Positions 1 to 7,163 of a DNA stretch of 55,115 bases are shown here, one piece after another (within the stretch, counting starts at the first letter, position 1; every line of letters begins with the position of its first letter). The stretch is from SFWF01 sp045638145 (GTDB lineage: Bacteria > Bacillota > Clostridia > Oscillospirales > Acutalibacteraceae), in the NCBI GenBank assembly GCA_045638145.1, contig JAZUAU010000007.1, forward strand, positions 1 to 55,115. Direction: 5' to 3'. Position numbers and translations under genes: made by a program. The notes beneath the pieces are model-generated. The model was not told the DNA's origin. It saw nothing but the letters and a program-made list of their open reading frames with translations, and did not search any database.

Positions 1-524
1 GTTATTTAAGTCGTGCAAAACAACTTTGCAATAAAGTTATAGAAGATTTTAGTGATAATACAGGTGGATTTTATTTATATGGAAATCAAGGTGAAGAACT
101 GATACTGCGACCAAAGGAAACCTATGACGGCGCAATTCCCAGCGGAAATTCGTTAACGGCATACAACTTTGTGAAGTTATATCATTTGACTTCAGACGAC
201 AAATATAAAGACTTAGCAGAAAAGCAGTTGGATTTTATTTCTGCCACAGCTAATTCTTACCCAACCAATCACGCAATGTTTTTAATGGCACTTTTAGAAT
301 ATAACGAACCGCCAATGAAGGTTACTGTTGTAGTTGATGATAATGCAAATATAAGCGACTTTGCCTTGAATTTACCTGCAAATGCAATGATTAATCTCCT
401 GACCAAACCCACAAAAGAATATTCGCTAAAAGATGGTAAGACCACCTACTATATATGTAAAGGAAAAGCCTGTATGCCACCTACCAATGATTTGAATGAA
501 TTAATAAATGCAGGCAAATACTAA
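1..524 (+). CDS. YyaL/DUF255-type thioredoxin-domain protein, C-terminal part
   Basis: The gene runs in from the left edge; the frame is open from base 3, so only about the last 173 residues are seen. The visible part reads like the C-terminal alpha/alpha-barrel end of the YyaL (spermatogenesis-associated protein 20-like) family: a GGFY segment, then YDGAIPSGNS with the family's PSGNS motif, and a final short domain containing YICKGKACMPPT, which matches the usual C-x-x-x-x-C-x-x-P ending. Family members carry an N-terminal thioredoxin-like domain (not visible here) in front of a glycosidase-like barrel, and their substrate is not established. A GTG at 171 is internal, not the start. The DNA is more AT-rich than most of the window. 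Confidence 0.75.
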   Translation, partial: YLSRAKQLCNKVIEDFSDNTGGFYLYGNQGEELILRPKETYDGAIPSGNSLTAYNFVKLYHLTSDDKYKDLAEKQLDFISATANSYPTNHAMFLMALLEYNEPPMKVTVVVDDNANISDFALNLPANAMINLLTKPTKEYSLKDGKTTYYICKGKACMPPTNDLNELINAGKY

Positions 525-545
525 CAGCAGAAAGGAGTTTTAACT

Positions 546-686
546 ATGAATCACGATAAGAAAATCGAGAAAAAGCCCGAACCTGAGATCAAAGAAAATA
601 AAAAGCACATTAAACCGGGTGATATAATCGGTAAAATTGATGTTCACGATACACGTGAACGCAGAGACGGCCCAGGTGGTAATTAG
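546..686 (+). CDS. Small charged peptide, 46 aa, unknown function
   Basis: A short ORF starts 21 bases after the YyaL-like stop and has a strong AAAGGAG ribosome binding site, so the two are probably cotranscribed. The peptide begins MNHDKKIEKKPEPEIKEN, contains KPGDIIGKIDVHD, and ends in ERRDGPGGN. It is very hydrophilic, with no membrane segment, signal peptide or cysteine. A strong terminator follows 8 bases after the stop, which closes the unit and supports real expression. I do not recognise the family. The Gly/Pro-rich tail after a charged leader is compatible with a modified or processed peptide, but nothing nearby encodes a modifying enzyme within the window. Confidence 0.6.
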   Translation: MNHDKKIEKKPEPEIKENKKHIKPGDIIGKIDVHDTRERRDGPGGN

Positions 687-693
687 ATAGAAA

Positions 694-740
694 ATCGCCC
701 TTGCAACCTGATTTAGATTGCAAGGGTGATTAACTTTTTA
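694..740 (+). terminator. Rho-independent terminator after the small peptide gene
   Basis: Perfect 13-bp arms ATCGCCCTTGCAA (694-706) and TTGCAAGGGTGAT (718-730) enclose an 11-base loop and are followed by TAACTTTTTATT. It ends the yyaL-like/peptide transcript and could also stop minus-strand reading from the amidase remnant. Confidence 0.8.
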
Positions 741-765
741 TTGATGTTTCACGGCAGGTTTGGAC

Positions 766-939
766 CTAATTTATAGTATTAGTTAACCCGCCGTGGCCTG
801 CGTCGATTATTATCTTCTTTATTTGGCTAACCCCTGCAGAAACGCTTTCCGTTTTTGGCTCATCCACCCCCATAAAGCAGGCGGTAAAAAAGAATATAAA
901 GCATACTATGGCAATAGTTGCCCTTTTAATGAGACCCAT
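766..939 (-). pseudogene. Truncated N-acetylmuramoyl-L-alanine amidase (CwlD-like), N-terminal stub
   Basis: A 57-codon ORF has an AAAAGGAG ribosome binding site upstream of its ATG. The product has a short cytoplasmic start (MGLIKRA), a hydrophobic signal/anchor at about residues 7-24, a linker, and then KKIIIDAGHGG. That last string is the hallmark first strand and zinc-binding His motif of amidase_3 enzymes such as CwlD. After GHGG the reading frame gives only LTNTIN and a stop, so the roughly 180 residues that normally follow, including the other zinc ligands, are missing. I see no continuation in the other frames. The promoter and start are intact, so a deletion or insertion junction at about 780 probably destroyed a real gene. 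A functional 57-residue exported peptide cannot be excluded. Confidence 0.65.
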
Positions 940-956
940 CGGGAACGCTCCTTTTA

Positions 957-985
957 ATGATATACTAAAAGTTCGGTTTTTTCAA
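957..985 (-). promoter_or_regulatory. Sigma-A-like promoter for the truncated amidase
   Basis: On the minus strand TTGAAA (980-985) and TATCAT (957-962) are separated by 17 bases, just upstream of the ribosome binding site of the amidase stub. Confidence 0.55.
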
Positions 986-1050
986 CCTTACTATATTAAA
1001 AATATGCGCGAATCGCCAGAAAAACCACTTTTATTATCTCTATTATATAA

Positions 1051-1082
1051 AAGCTACTGTGTCAAACTTGACACAGTAGCTT
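1051..1082 (-). terminator. Terminator after the TIGR04086 membrane gene
   Basis: A perfect 15-bp inverted repeat, AAGCTACTGTGTCAA / TTGACACAGTAGCTT, with a 2-base centre begins 5 bases beyond the stop of the gene read toward it. The tract after it on the minus strand is AT-rich but not a clean U-run. Confidence 0.6.
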
Positions 1083-1087
1083 GAAGC

Positions 1088-1486
1088 TTATAGTATTTTC
1101 TTTTTACCGCCAACTCCCAATACTCCGCCAATTAGAGCAGACAGCATTATTATCAGAAAATTAAAAAGTGTGTTAAGGGTTAGTCCTCCGCGGTCAGCAA
1201 AAAGGGATATTACAAGCACTATTAGAAAAAGCACACCGCCCGTTATAGCTCCATTTACAAGCCCACCGCTTTTAAGGATTTTTGAAGTGATAAAGCCCGA
1301 TGCAAAACCGCCGAAAGCCGTGGCAAGCGATGCCGCAGGCGCAACAAAGCCGTCAGGCAGGTCTGCACCCACAATAAGTGCCGCAAAGATAAGCATAAAT
1401 ATAAAGGTTACGGCGGCGCCCACCACAACCGAAATAGCATAGGTTATAACTTTCGGTTTTTCCTGCGTCAATAGGTCTTTTTTCAT
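1088..1486 (-). CDS. TIGR04086/YrzE-like membrane protein
   Basis: A 132-residue hydrophobic protein with a short charged start (MKKDLLTQEKPK) and four predicted membrane segments at about residues 15-38, 46-68, 76-96 and 103-125, ending in GGKKKIL. Length, four-helix layout and Gly/Ala-rich segments match the TIGR04086 family of small clostridial and bacillal membrane proteins, whose function is unknown. It lies 49 bases downstream of the transglutaminase-like lipoprotein gene. Its ribosome binding site (GGGAG) sits in the 3' arm of a perfect hairpin at 1492-1518, so its translation may be controlled by that structure. Confidence 0.65.
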   Translation of the reverse strand: MKKDLLTQEKPKVITYAISVVVGAAVTFIFMLIFAALIVGADLPDGFVAPAASLATAFGGFASGFITSKILKSGGLVNGAITGGVLFLIVLVISLFADRGGLTLNTLFNFLIIMLSALIGGVLGVGGKKKIL

Positions 1487-1491
1487 AAAAT

Positions 1492-1518
1492 CAACTCCCG
1501 TAAAATATACGGGAGTTG
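1492..1518 (-). promoter_or_regulatory. Intercistronic hairpin that masks a ribosome binding site
   Basis: A perfect 11-bp inverted repeat (CAACTCCCGTA and TACGGGAGTTG) has a 5-base loop. In the minus-strand mRNA the GGGAG in the 3' arm is the only plausible ribosome binding site for the ATG at 1486. Folding would hide it, and the stem could also act as a partial terminator after the lipoprotein gene. Confidence 0.55.
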
Positions 1519-1535
1519 TATCGATTATATTACTG

Positions 1536-2768
1536 TTATTCGCTGAAGACTACAAGAATTGACTTGTTTTTATTAGCCTCATCCTTGCCCTCGTAAAGTA
1601 TCCAATATACCGATGTGTCGAGCTGATTTGCAAGCTTTTTCATAGCTGCCTCGGCAGTGCGCTCGTTAAAATCATAAACGATAAAACAGGCATAATTCTC
1701 TCTGTTTGCACGGTATGCCGCCTTTACCCTTTTGATGAAATCAGAGGCTTCTATCGTTTTTAGCTCACCGTTGATATTCATACCAATGTTATTTTTCGCT
1801 TCCGGATAAGCAGCAGAATAATCCGGAGTATACTGCTGGGTCTTATCGCTGAAGGCGAAAAGTTTTCTGACTCTGTATTCATAATCGATACTGTCTCTGT
1901 CTTCAACCGCGGTGGCGTCAATGTTATACCACTCACCGTCTAAATACGCCATATTCCAGGTGTGTCCAACTGTATTTTCACCGGTATATTGCTTTTCCAT
2001 ACATTTTATACCCGCCAGATTCAGCAGAAGACTATATGCATTTGCCGAGCCGTCACAATGGGTTTTGCCCGTTATAAAAGCATCAAAAAGGTAGTTACCA
2101 AGATCTTCGTTTTTATTGGAATAATCGTAATACTCTATGTTGTCAAGCATTAACCGGTGGAGGTATCGCGCAGTCTCTACCTCACTCAATCCAGAAGGCA
2201 GAGAGTCTACGAGCTTTTTTGCAGCCTTTACCGCAATCATCTTTTTATCCCAATAATGTCTTTCAAAATTTTCTACCTTTATATAAAAGCCCGAAAGCTC
2301 GGCAGTTGAATCTCCCACATCGTAATATGTAGTAAATTCACCCGTTTGATAGGACAGGTTTTGCTCTAAAAGAGGTGAATCAAGAGCTAACCTTTCAAGC
2401 ACATCGCCAAGAATATCTGAGCCCGAAACAAGCTTTTCATCCATATAAATATAAGGATAGCCCATCTCAAGTGCATATTCAAGTGCGTGATAAACAACCG
2501 TCTTTTCTTTTGAGAGCAGCTTTAGATGATTGTCTTCTCTGTAATCATCGGCAATAAGCTCTACATCATAAAGCTCTTGCTCCGTAAGAATAACGGTTTC
2601 ACTGTCCTCGGTAAGTGATTCCTCACTAAATCCAATTTTAGGTATTGCTTCGGCTTCTCTCACCGCTTTGCTCTTCCAATTTTTAAAAAACGGGATCGAG
2701 CAGCCTACACTTGACAACAAGAGGGCAAAACAAAAAAGCAAAATTACCGCTTGTTTTGTATACTTCAT
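1536..2768 (-). CDS. Lipoprotein with transglutaminase-like domain
   Basis: A 410-residue exported protein. The signal peptide (residues 1-22) ends in a lipobox, LLSSVGC, with Cys23 as the lipidation site, so the mature protein should be anchored outside the membrane. A transglutaminase-like fold lies in the second half: HCDGSANAY has the candidate catalytic Cys238, GHTWN has His269 and YNIDAT has Asp284, giving a complete Cys-His-Asp triad. Clostridial relatives are surface proteins of unknown substrate that could cross-link or cleave peptides. The start ATG directly follows the stop of the glycosidase gene (TAG-ATG, no spacer), so translation is probably coupled. The residues after about 320 form an alpha/beta tail with no family I recognise. 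Confidence 0.75.
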   Translation of the reverse strand: MKYTKQAVILLFCFALLLSSVGCSIPFFKNWKSKAVREAEAIPKIGFSEESLTEDSETVILTEQELYDVELIADDYREDNHLKLLSKEKTVVYHALEYALEMGYPYIYMDEKLVSGSDILGDVLERLALDSPLLEQNLSYQTGEFTTYYDVGDSTAELSGFYIKVENFERHYWDKKMIAVKAAKKLVDSLPSGLSEVETARYLHRLMLDNIEYYDYSNKNEDLGNYLFDAFITGKTHCDGSANAYSLLLNLAGIKCMEKQYTGENTVGHTWNMAYLDGEWYNIDATAVEDRDSIDYEYRVRKLFAFSDKTQQYTPDYSAAYPEAKNNIGMNINGELKTIEASDFIKRVKAAYRANRENYACFIVYDFNERTAEAAMKKLANQLDTSVYWILYEGKDEANKNKSILVVFSE

Positions 2769-4415
2769 CTATTCTACTATTACCTTTCCGCAATGGTCAA
2801 ATACCGAATCAAGGGGTGTAAAATCTGCCTTGTTTCCGCGCAGAGTAAGATTGTCGGTACTCTTTGCATAAATCCAAGCTACAGGCTCTGTACCCTTGGC
2901 AATATTGTTTTCAAAGGTGATGTTATTGTGGACAAACTCGTTATCCTTGAACTTTTTGTTTTCGGGCTGGATGCGAAAAATGGGTTTTGCGTACTGATTA
3001 TATATTCTATTATTTCTAACCGTTATATCACAAACAGGGCCTGTTTCGTACCACATCATAGCGTCGTTTGCAACAAGGACCGCTGCTCTTCCAAGGTTAT
3101 AGAACTTGTTATTTTCGATAACCACCTTACCTCGGGTTGAAACAAGGAATCCGCGGGTTGGGCAACGGCGTACAGTGCAGTTAGCAATATAGACATCGGG
3201 GCTTGCAGATACATTCTCAATAACAAAGCCCTCAAGGAACTTATCGGCGGGCTTATCGAGTACAATTTCAATATCATAGGGATTGATGAGTTTGCTTGAA
3301 ACAACGGTCGCTCTGTCCTCATAAAGCATATATTCGGGGTTGCAGACCTCTATTGTGTCGCCATCCTCAAAAATATTGTAGTTATAAGTATCGGGCTGAA
3401 TATAGCGCACCGTAACAGTGTTGCCCTCACTCTTCACTATCTTCATATAAGTACCGTGAATGTTAATAGCGTCATCGTTAGAGCCCGAGAAATGGCAGTT
3501 TGTAACAGTCACCTGTCCACGGCAGGAGGAAATCTGACATCCATCTGCAAAGCAGGAAATAATTCTGCCGGTTTTGGGGTCGGGTGCGCAAACAACATTT
3601 TTCATAGTAAATCCGTCGGTACGCTGTGCAACAATTCCAAGTCCATGCATATAATGCATATTCATATTTTCAAAGGTAGCGTTTTTACAGCGGTCAAAGA
3701 AGGTACCGCAACGGTCACGAATGCCGTCACGAAGCTGTAGGTGCTCTCCTACCGCCAAGCAGTAAGGATTTTCGTGGTCGTACGGCCCTAGAGGTTCGGG
3801 AACTCCACTCCTCGTAGTAATTTTGAGAATATTATTCCCCAAATCCTCATAGCGTGCAGTCGGATCCTTCATTGGACCATCCCACTGACTTATGATTATC
3901 TCTTTTTCGGGCAGATATCTCTGACAAAAATGGTCAACAGGATAGAACTCGAAATTATCTCCGTACCAAGTGATTTTGCCCACATCGTCAATGCGATATT
4001 TTACATCGGGATGAACGCGGAAGATGTAATATCCCTCACCCACCTCAAGGCACTCAAGCTCCGACTGTGTGGGGGTTGCATAATCGAAAGAGAAATTTCT
4101 GAAGGTTACATTCTCACTTTCAAATGCACAAAAAGGAATGAGCTTACAGTGGGTTATAAGCTTTGAGCCGTTACCGTCGATAACAACATTTTTCTTGCCG
4201 TCAACAGTAATACCAATATTCTTTTCATAAACTCCGCCGTATTTTACTGCCTTATGCTCGGGCATAGAGTTTGTAATTTTGAAGGTGCGAAGAACGGTAT
4301 CCTCAGGGTAAATATGATATTCGCCCTTTTGGATAATAACGGTAGTATCGTTATCGATTACCGCGTTTATATCGCTGACAATGTTTTTAATATTTTTCAG
4401 TTGTACTATTCTCAT
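2769..4415 (-). CDS. GH110-like right-handed beta-helix glycosidase
   Basis: A 548-residue protein without a signal peptide. The start reads KNIVSDINAVIDNDTTVIIQ, typical of an N-terminal cap before a parallel beta-helix. It continues with VVIDGNGSKL, a stretch with LIPFCAFESENVTFRNFSFD, and later repeated short strands such as VVIENNKFYN and ITVRNNRIYN, which are beta-helix rungs. DDAINIHGTY at about residues 314-323 resembles the conserved DDGxNxHGxY region of GH110 alpha-1,3-galactosidases, which act on blood-group-B-type galactosides. GH110 is my best match, but a general pectate-lyase-like beta-helix protein is the alternative. The lack of a signal suggests it works in the cytoplasm on imported sugar. 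It heads a unit with the lipoprotein and the TIGR04086 protein. Confidence 0.6.
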   Translation of the reverse strand: MRIVQLKNIKNIVSDINAVIDNDTTVIIQKGEYHIYPEDTVLRTFKITNSMPEHKAVKYGGVYEKNIGITVDGKKNVVIDGNGSKLITHCKLIPFCAFESENVTFRNFSFDYATPTQSELECLEVGEGYYIFRVHPDVKYRIDDVGKITWYGDNFEFYPVDHFCQRYLPEKEIIISQWDGPMKDPTARYEDLGNNILKITTRSGVPEPLGPYDHENPYCLAVGEHLQLRDGIRDRCGTFFDRCKNATFENMNMHYMHGLGIVAQRTDGFTMKNVVCAPDPKTGRIISCFADGCQISSCRGQVTVTNCHFSGSNDDAINIHGTYMKIVKSEGNTVTVRYIQPDTYNYNIFEDGDTIEVCNPEYMLYEDRATVVSSKLINPYDIEIVLDKPADKFLEGFVIENVSASPDVYIANCTVRRCPTRGFLVSTRGKVVIENNKFYNLGRAAVLVANDAMMWYETGPVCDITVRNNRIYNQYAKPIFRIQPENKKFKDNEFVHNNITFENNIAKGTEPVAWIYAKSTDNLTLRGNKADFTPLDSVFDHCGKVIVE

Positions 4416-4441
4416 AACATCACCTGATTCAATAGCTAATT

Positions 4442-4482
4442 TACAACACTTTTAACACATTCGAAAATGTTTTTGTGTTGTA
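4442..4482 (-). promoter_or_regulatory. Leader hairpin with UUCG loop, or operator
   Basis: Outer 8-bp arms TACAACAC (4442-4449) and GTGTTGTA (4475-4482) surround an inner ACATT-TTCG-AATGT hairpin on the minus-strand transcript. It lies between the promoter and the glycosidase start, so it could be a transcriptional operator or a stable 5' UTR structure. Confidence 0.45.
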
Positions 4483-4506
4483 TATCCTCCTTCAAGGTTC
4501 ACGTTT

Positions 4507-4535
4507 ATTTTATCAATATGATACTTTTATGTCAA
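4507..4535 (-). promoter_or_regulatory. Strong sigma-A promoter for the glycosidase operon
   Basis: On the minus strand TTGACA (4530-4535) and TAAAAT (4507-4512) are spaced by exactly 17 bases, about 90 bases before the glycosidase start codon. Confidence 0.75.
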
Positions 4536-4622
4536 CAGAAATAATGGTCAAATAGCAAAGTCTTATCTGTTTTTTGAATAATTTTGACCTTTTCGGAAAC
4601 ACTTTAGTTGAGGTGATTTTTA

Positions 4623-5057
4623 ATGATAGAACAGGATACCATAAAACTTCTAAGAGAATGTGACGCGGGAATAAAAATGGGTGTTTCATCAATTGAGGAT
4701 GTTCTTCCCTACGTCGAATCGGCGGAGCTTGAAAAGCTTCTCACAAAATGCAAGGAAGAACACGCAAAGCTTGACGGTGAGCTACAGGAACAGCTCAACC
4801 GCTTCCGTGACGACGGAAAGGAGCCCAACCCCATGGCAAAGGGTATGAGTTGGCTTAAAACCAATATGAAGCTTGCAATGCACGAATCGGACCATACCAT
4901 TGCCGACCTAATGACCGACGGCTGTGATATGGGTGTAAAGTCACTTTCAAAATATCTGAACGAATATGCCGCGGCAGACGAATTTTCAAAGGATATTGCA
5001 AAGAAGCTCATCGCCCTTGAAGAAAAACTCGGGCAAGACATCAGAAGATTTCTCTAA
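4623..5057 (+). CDS. Small all-helical protein, possibly ferritin-like (DUF2383-type)
   Basis: A 144-residue soluble protein with ribosome binding site GAGGTG. The sequence is almost wholly helix-forming: four long amphipathic segments at about 3-25, 32-62, 70-110 and 115-142. The acidic and histidine residues (for example EEH near 46, and MHESDHT near 87) are spaced much as in four-helix-bundle ferritin-like or DUF2383 proteins. That assignment rests on pattern only; no clear EXXH pair is repeated. It has its own transcription unit, divergent from the glycosidase operon and ended by a hairpin shared with the nup operon. No function can be stated. Confidence 0.6.
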   Translation: MIEQDTIKLLRECDAGIKMGVSSIEDVLPYVESAELEKLLTKCKEEHAKLDGELQEQLNRFRDDGKEPNPMAKGMSWLKTNMKLAMHESDHTIADLMTDGCDMGVKSLSKYLNEYAAADEFSKDIAKKLIALEEKLGQDIRRFL

Positions 5058-5058
5058 A

Positions 5059-5096
5059 AATCATAACCACCCGTCCAACAACGGGTGGTTATGATT
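5059..5096. terminator. Bidirectional terminator between DUF2383-like gene and nup operon
   Basis: Perfect 16-bp arms AATCATAACCACCCGT and ACGGGTGGTTATGATT flank a 6-base loop. The U-rich tract follows on the minus strand (TTTTTAGAG), so it mainly ends the nucleoside transporter operon. Confidence 0.75.
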
Positions 5097-5114
5097 GTAC
5101 CAAATAAGTACGAT

Positions 5115-6062
5115 TTATCTTTCTTCTCTGAAATAAGATAATCCCAAACTTTCGGGAGGCTGATTCTTCTTTCTGCTTCTCATACTTGTAAAGATAAGAA
5201 CTATGATTGTTACCACATAGGGAAGCATCTTGAAAAGCTCTTTTCCTGCAAAAGAAACTCCTTCGATATAGCTCGAAGCAATATATAGAGAGCCAAAAAT
5301 GAGTGAGCCGAAAATCGCAATATTGGGTTTCCAAACTGTGAATATAACGAGTGCAATAGCAAGCCAACCGATATCGTCTATTACGTACTCCCAGTTACCG
5401 TTCAGATAATCCATTATAAATGAAAGTCCGCCAAGCCCTGCTATTCCGCAACCGATACAGGTGGCGATATAGCGATAAAGGGAAACGTTTATACCTGCGG
5501 CGTCTGCCGTTGCTGGATTTTCGCCGACGGCTCTGAGATGAAGTCCAACGCGGGTGCGATTAAGAATAAAAGCTGCGCCCAAAGCGATAATTATCGCAAG
5601 ATAGGTAAGAATACCGTGCGAGAGGAACACCTCGCCAAACGAGCCTAATTTTGAAGCGAAAGGCAAGGAAGTTCTGAAATAGTTTGCGCCCTGAATATAG
5701 ATGTCTGCCGTCTTGCCTATCATATAATCGGATACACCTACACCAAAGGTAGTAAGAGCAAGTCCCGTAACGTTCTGATTTGCACGGAGTGTTACCGTTA
5801 GGAAACTGAAAATAAGTCCCATAAGTGCTCCGCCTATTACCGTAGCCACAATCGGGATTACAATAGCAAGCACAGTATTAATATTGCTCTTTGCGACGGT
5901 AAGATAAAGATATTCCGCAAAACAACCGCAAGACGCGCCAACACACATTACGCCGGGGATTCCGAGATTAAGGTGTCCTGATTTTTCGGTAATTGTTTCT
6001 CCGGTTGCTCCGAAAAGCAGACACATACCGAGCTTTATAGCACTAACTAAAAATGCAATCAT
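5115..6062 (-). CDS. nupQ: Nucleoside ABC transporter permease (NupQ/YufQ type)
   Basis: A 315-residue integral membrane protein of the branched-chain-type permease family, with about eight to ten hydrophobic segments. The early region has GATGETITEKSGHLNLGIPG, where the E-x-G-x-x-N-L-G pattern is the signature of the BMP/ribose-type permeases (BPD_transp_2). The cytoplasmic loop LHLRAVGENPATADAAGI is the coupling segment that contacts the ATPase. It is the last gene of a four-gene importer unit and overlaps the end of the first permease by one base. In Bacillus the NupNOPQ system imports guanosine and other nucleosides, and the same cargo is inferred here. Confidence 0.85.
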   Translation of the reverse strand: MIAFLVSAIKLGMCLLFGATGETITEKSGHLNLGIPGVMCVGASCGCFAEYLYLTVAKSNINTVLAIVIPIVATVIGGALMGLIFSFLTVTLRANQNVTGLALTTFGVGVSDYMIGKTADIYIQGANYFRTSLPFASKLGSFGEVFLSHGILTYLAIIIALGAAFILNRTRVGLHLRAVGENPATADAAGINVSLYRYIATCIGCGIAGLGGLSFIMDYLNGNWEYVIDDIGWLAIALVIFTVWKPNIAIFGSLIFGSLYIASSYIEGVSFAGKELFKMLPYVVTIIVLIFTSMRSRKKNQPPESLGLSYFREER

Positions 6063-7162
6063 CAGTCCGCCTCCTTTACGCGCCTCGAAACAACTATCTT
6101 ATAGCGAAGGGAAAATTCGCATCCTATAATGAAGAGCAGCATTATTCCCGTTATAATATCGGAAATTGAGCTAGATATTCTGAAGCGGGTGGATATTTGT
6201 TGTGCTCCTCTGCTTAAGAAAACTATAAGGAAAGTTGTAAATACCATATAAATCGGATTAAACTTGGCAAGCCAAGAAACCATAATTGCAGTAAATCCGC
6301 GACCGCCTACCGTAGTTGTGCTGATCGTGTGGTTTGTACCGCCGACTAAAAGCAGTCCTGCAATGCCGCATACCGCACCGGAAACCATAAGTGTACGGAT
6401 TATTACCTTCTTAACACCGATACCGATATATTTTGCGGTGTTTTCGCTTTCGCCGACCACCGATATTTCATATCCGTGCTTTGAATATTTAAGATAAATA
6501 TAAGCCACAACGGTTATTACCGCAACGATTATAACGTTGAGCAGATACTTATACTCTCCGATTACAGGTAATCCATACTCAGACATAGTATCCAAAACAC
6601 CTGATCCGTTTGTTGCAAAAATCTTTAAGAAATATGCTACAAGTTGGATTGCAACATAGTTCATCATAAGAGTAAAAAGCGTTTCGTTTGTATTCCAAAT
6701 CGCCTTGAAAATAGCAGGAATTACCGCCCAGATAATACCTGCAGCAATACTTGCAACAATCATAACAAGTATCAAAAGCGACATAGGCATTTTTCCGCCA
6801 CAGAACATCATTACCGATATGGTTGCAAGACCGCCAATAAGTACCTGACCCTCTGCGCCGCAGTTCCAAAATCGCATTTTAAAAGCGGGAGTTACCGCAA
6901 GAGAAATACAAAGCAAAATAGCGAGATCCTGAAGCGTGTTCCATATTCTTCGCTCTGTTCCAAAGACACCCTTTACCATCTCTTCGTAAACCGCAAGCGG
7001 ATCCCGGTTTGCAAGAAGGGTTATTACAACGCCCGAAACAGCGAGGGCTGCGATTATTGCAACAGCTCTGACAATAATTCCGAGATACCACGGAATTGAA
7101 GCAGGGTCTCTTTTTGCAATATGAAAAGACGGGAATCCGTTCCTTACTTTTGTTTCTGCCAT
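6062..7162 (-). CDS. nupP: Nucleoside ABC transporter permease (NupP/YufP type)
   Basis: A 366-residue integral membrane protein. A basic cytoplasmic start is followed by a first membrane helix at about 29-50 and then TLQDLAILLCISLAVTPAFK and FWNCGAEGQVLIGG. The last segment is the family's EGQ/GxxG signature near the start of the permease core. The coupling loop reads YEISVVGESENTAKYIGI. It forms the heteromeric channel with NupQ and is encoded one base after the ATPase gene stop, with a GGAGGAGAG ribosome binding site inside the ATPase end. Longer NupP and shorter NupQ is the usual arrangement of this family. Confidence 0.85.
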   Translation of the reverse strand: MAETKVRNGFPSFHIAKRDPASIPWYLGIIVRAVAIIAALAVSGVVITLLANRDPLAVYEEMVKGVFGTERRIWNTLQDLAILLCISLAVTPAFKMRFWNCGAEGQVLIGGLATISVMMFCGGKMPMSLLILVMIVASIAAGIIWAVIPAIFKAIWNTNETLFTLMMNYVAIQLVAYFLKIFATNGSGVLDTMSEYGLPVIGEYKYLLNVIIVAVITVVAYIYLKYSKHGYEISVVGESENTAKYIGIGVKKVIIRTLMVSGAVCGIAGLLLVGGTNHTISTTTVGGRGFTAIMVSWLAKFNPIYMVFTTFLIVFLSRGAQQISTRFRISSSISDIITGIMLLFIIGCEFSLRYKIVVSRRVKEAD

Positions 7163-7163
7163 G

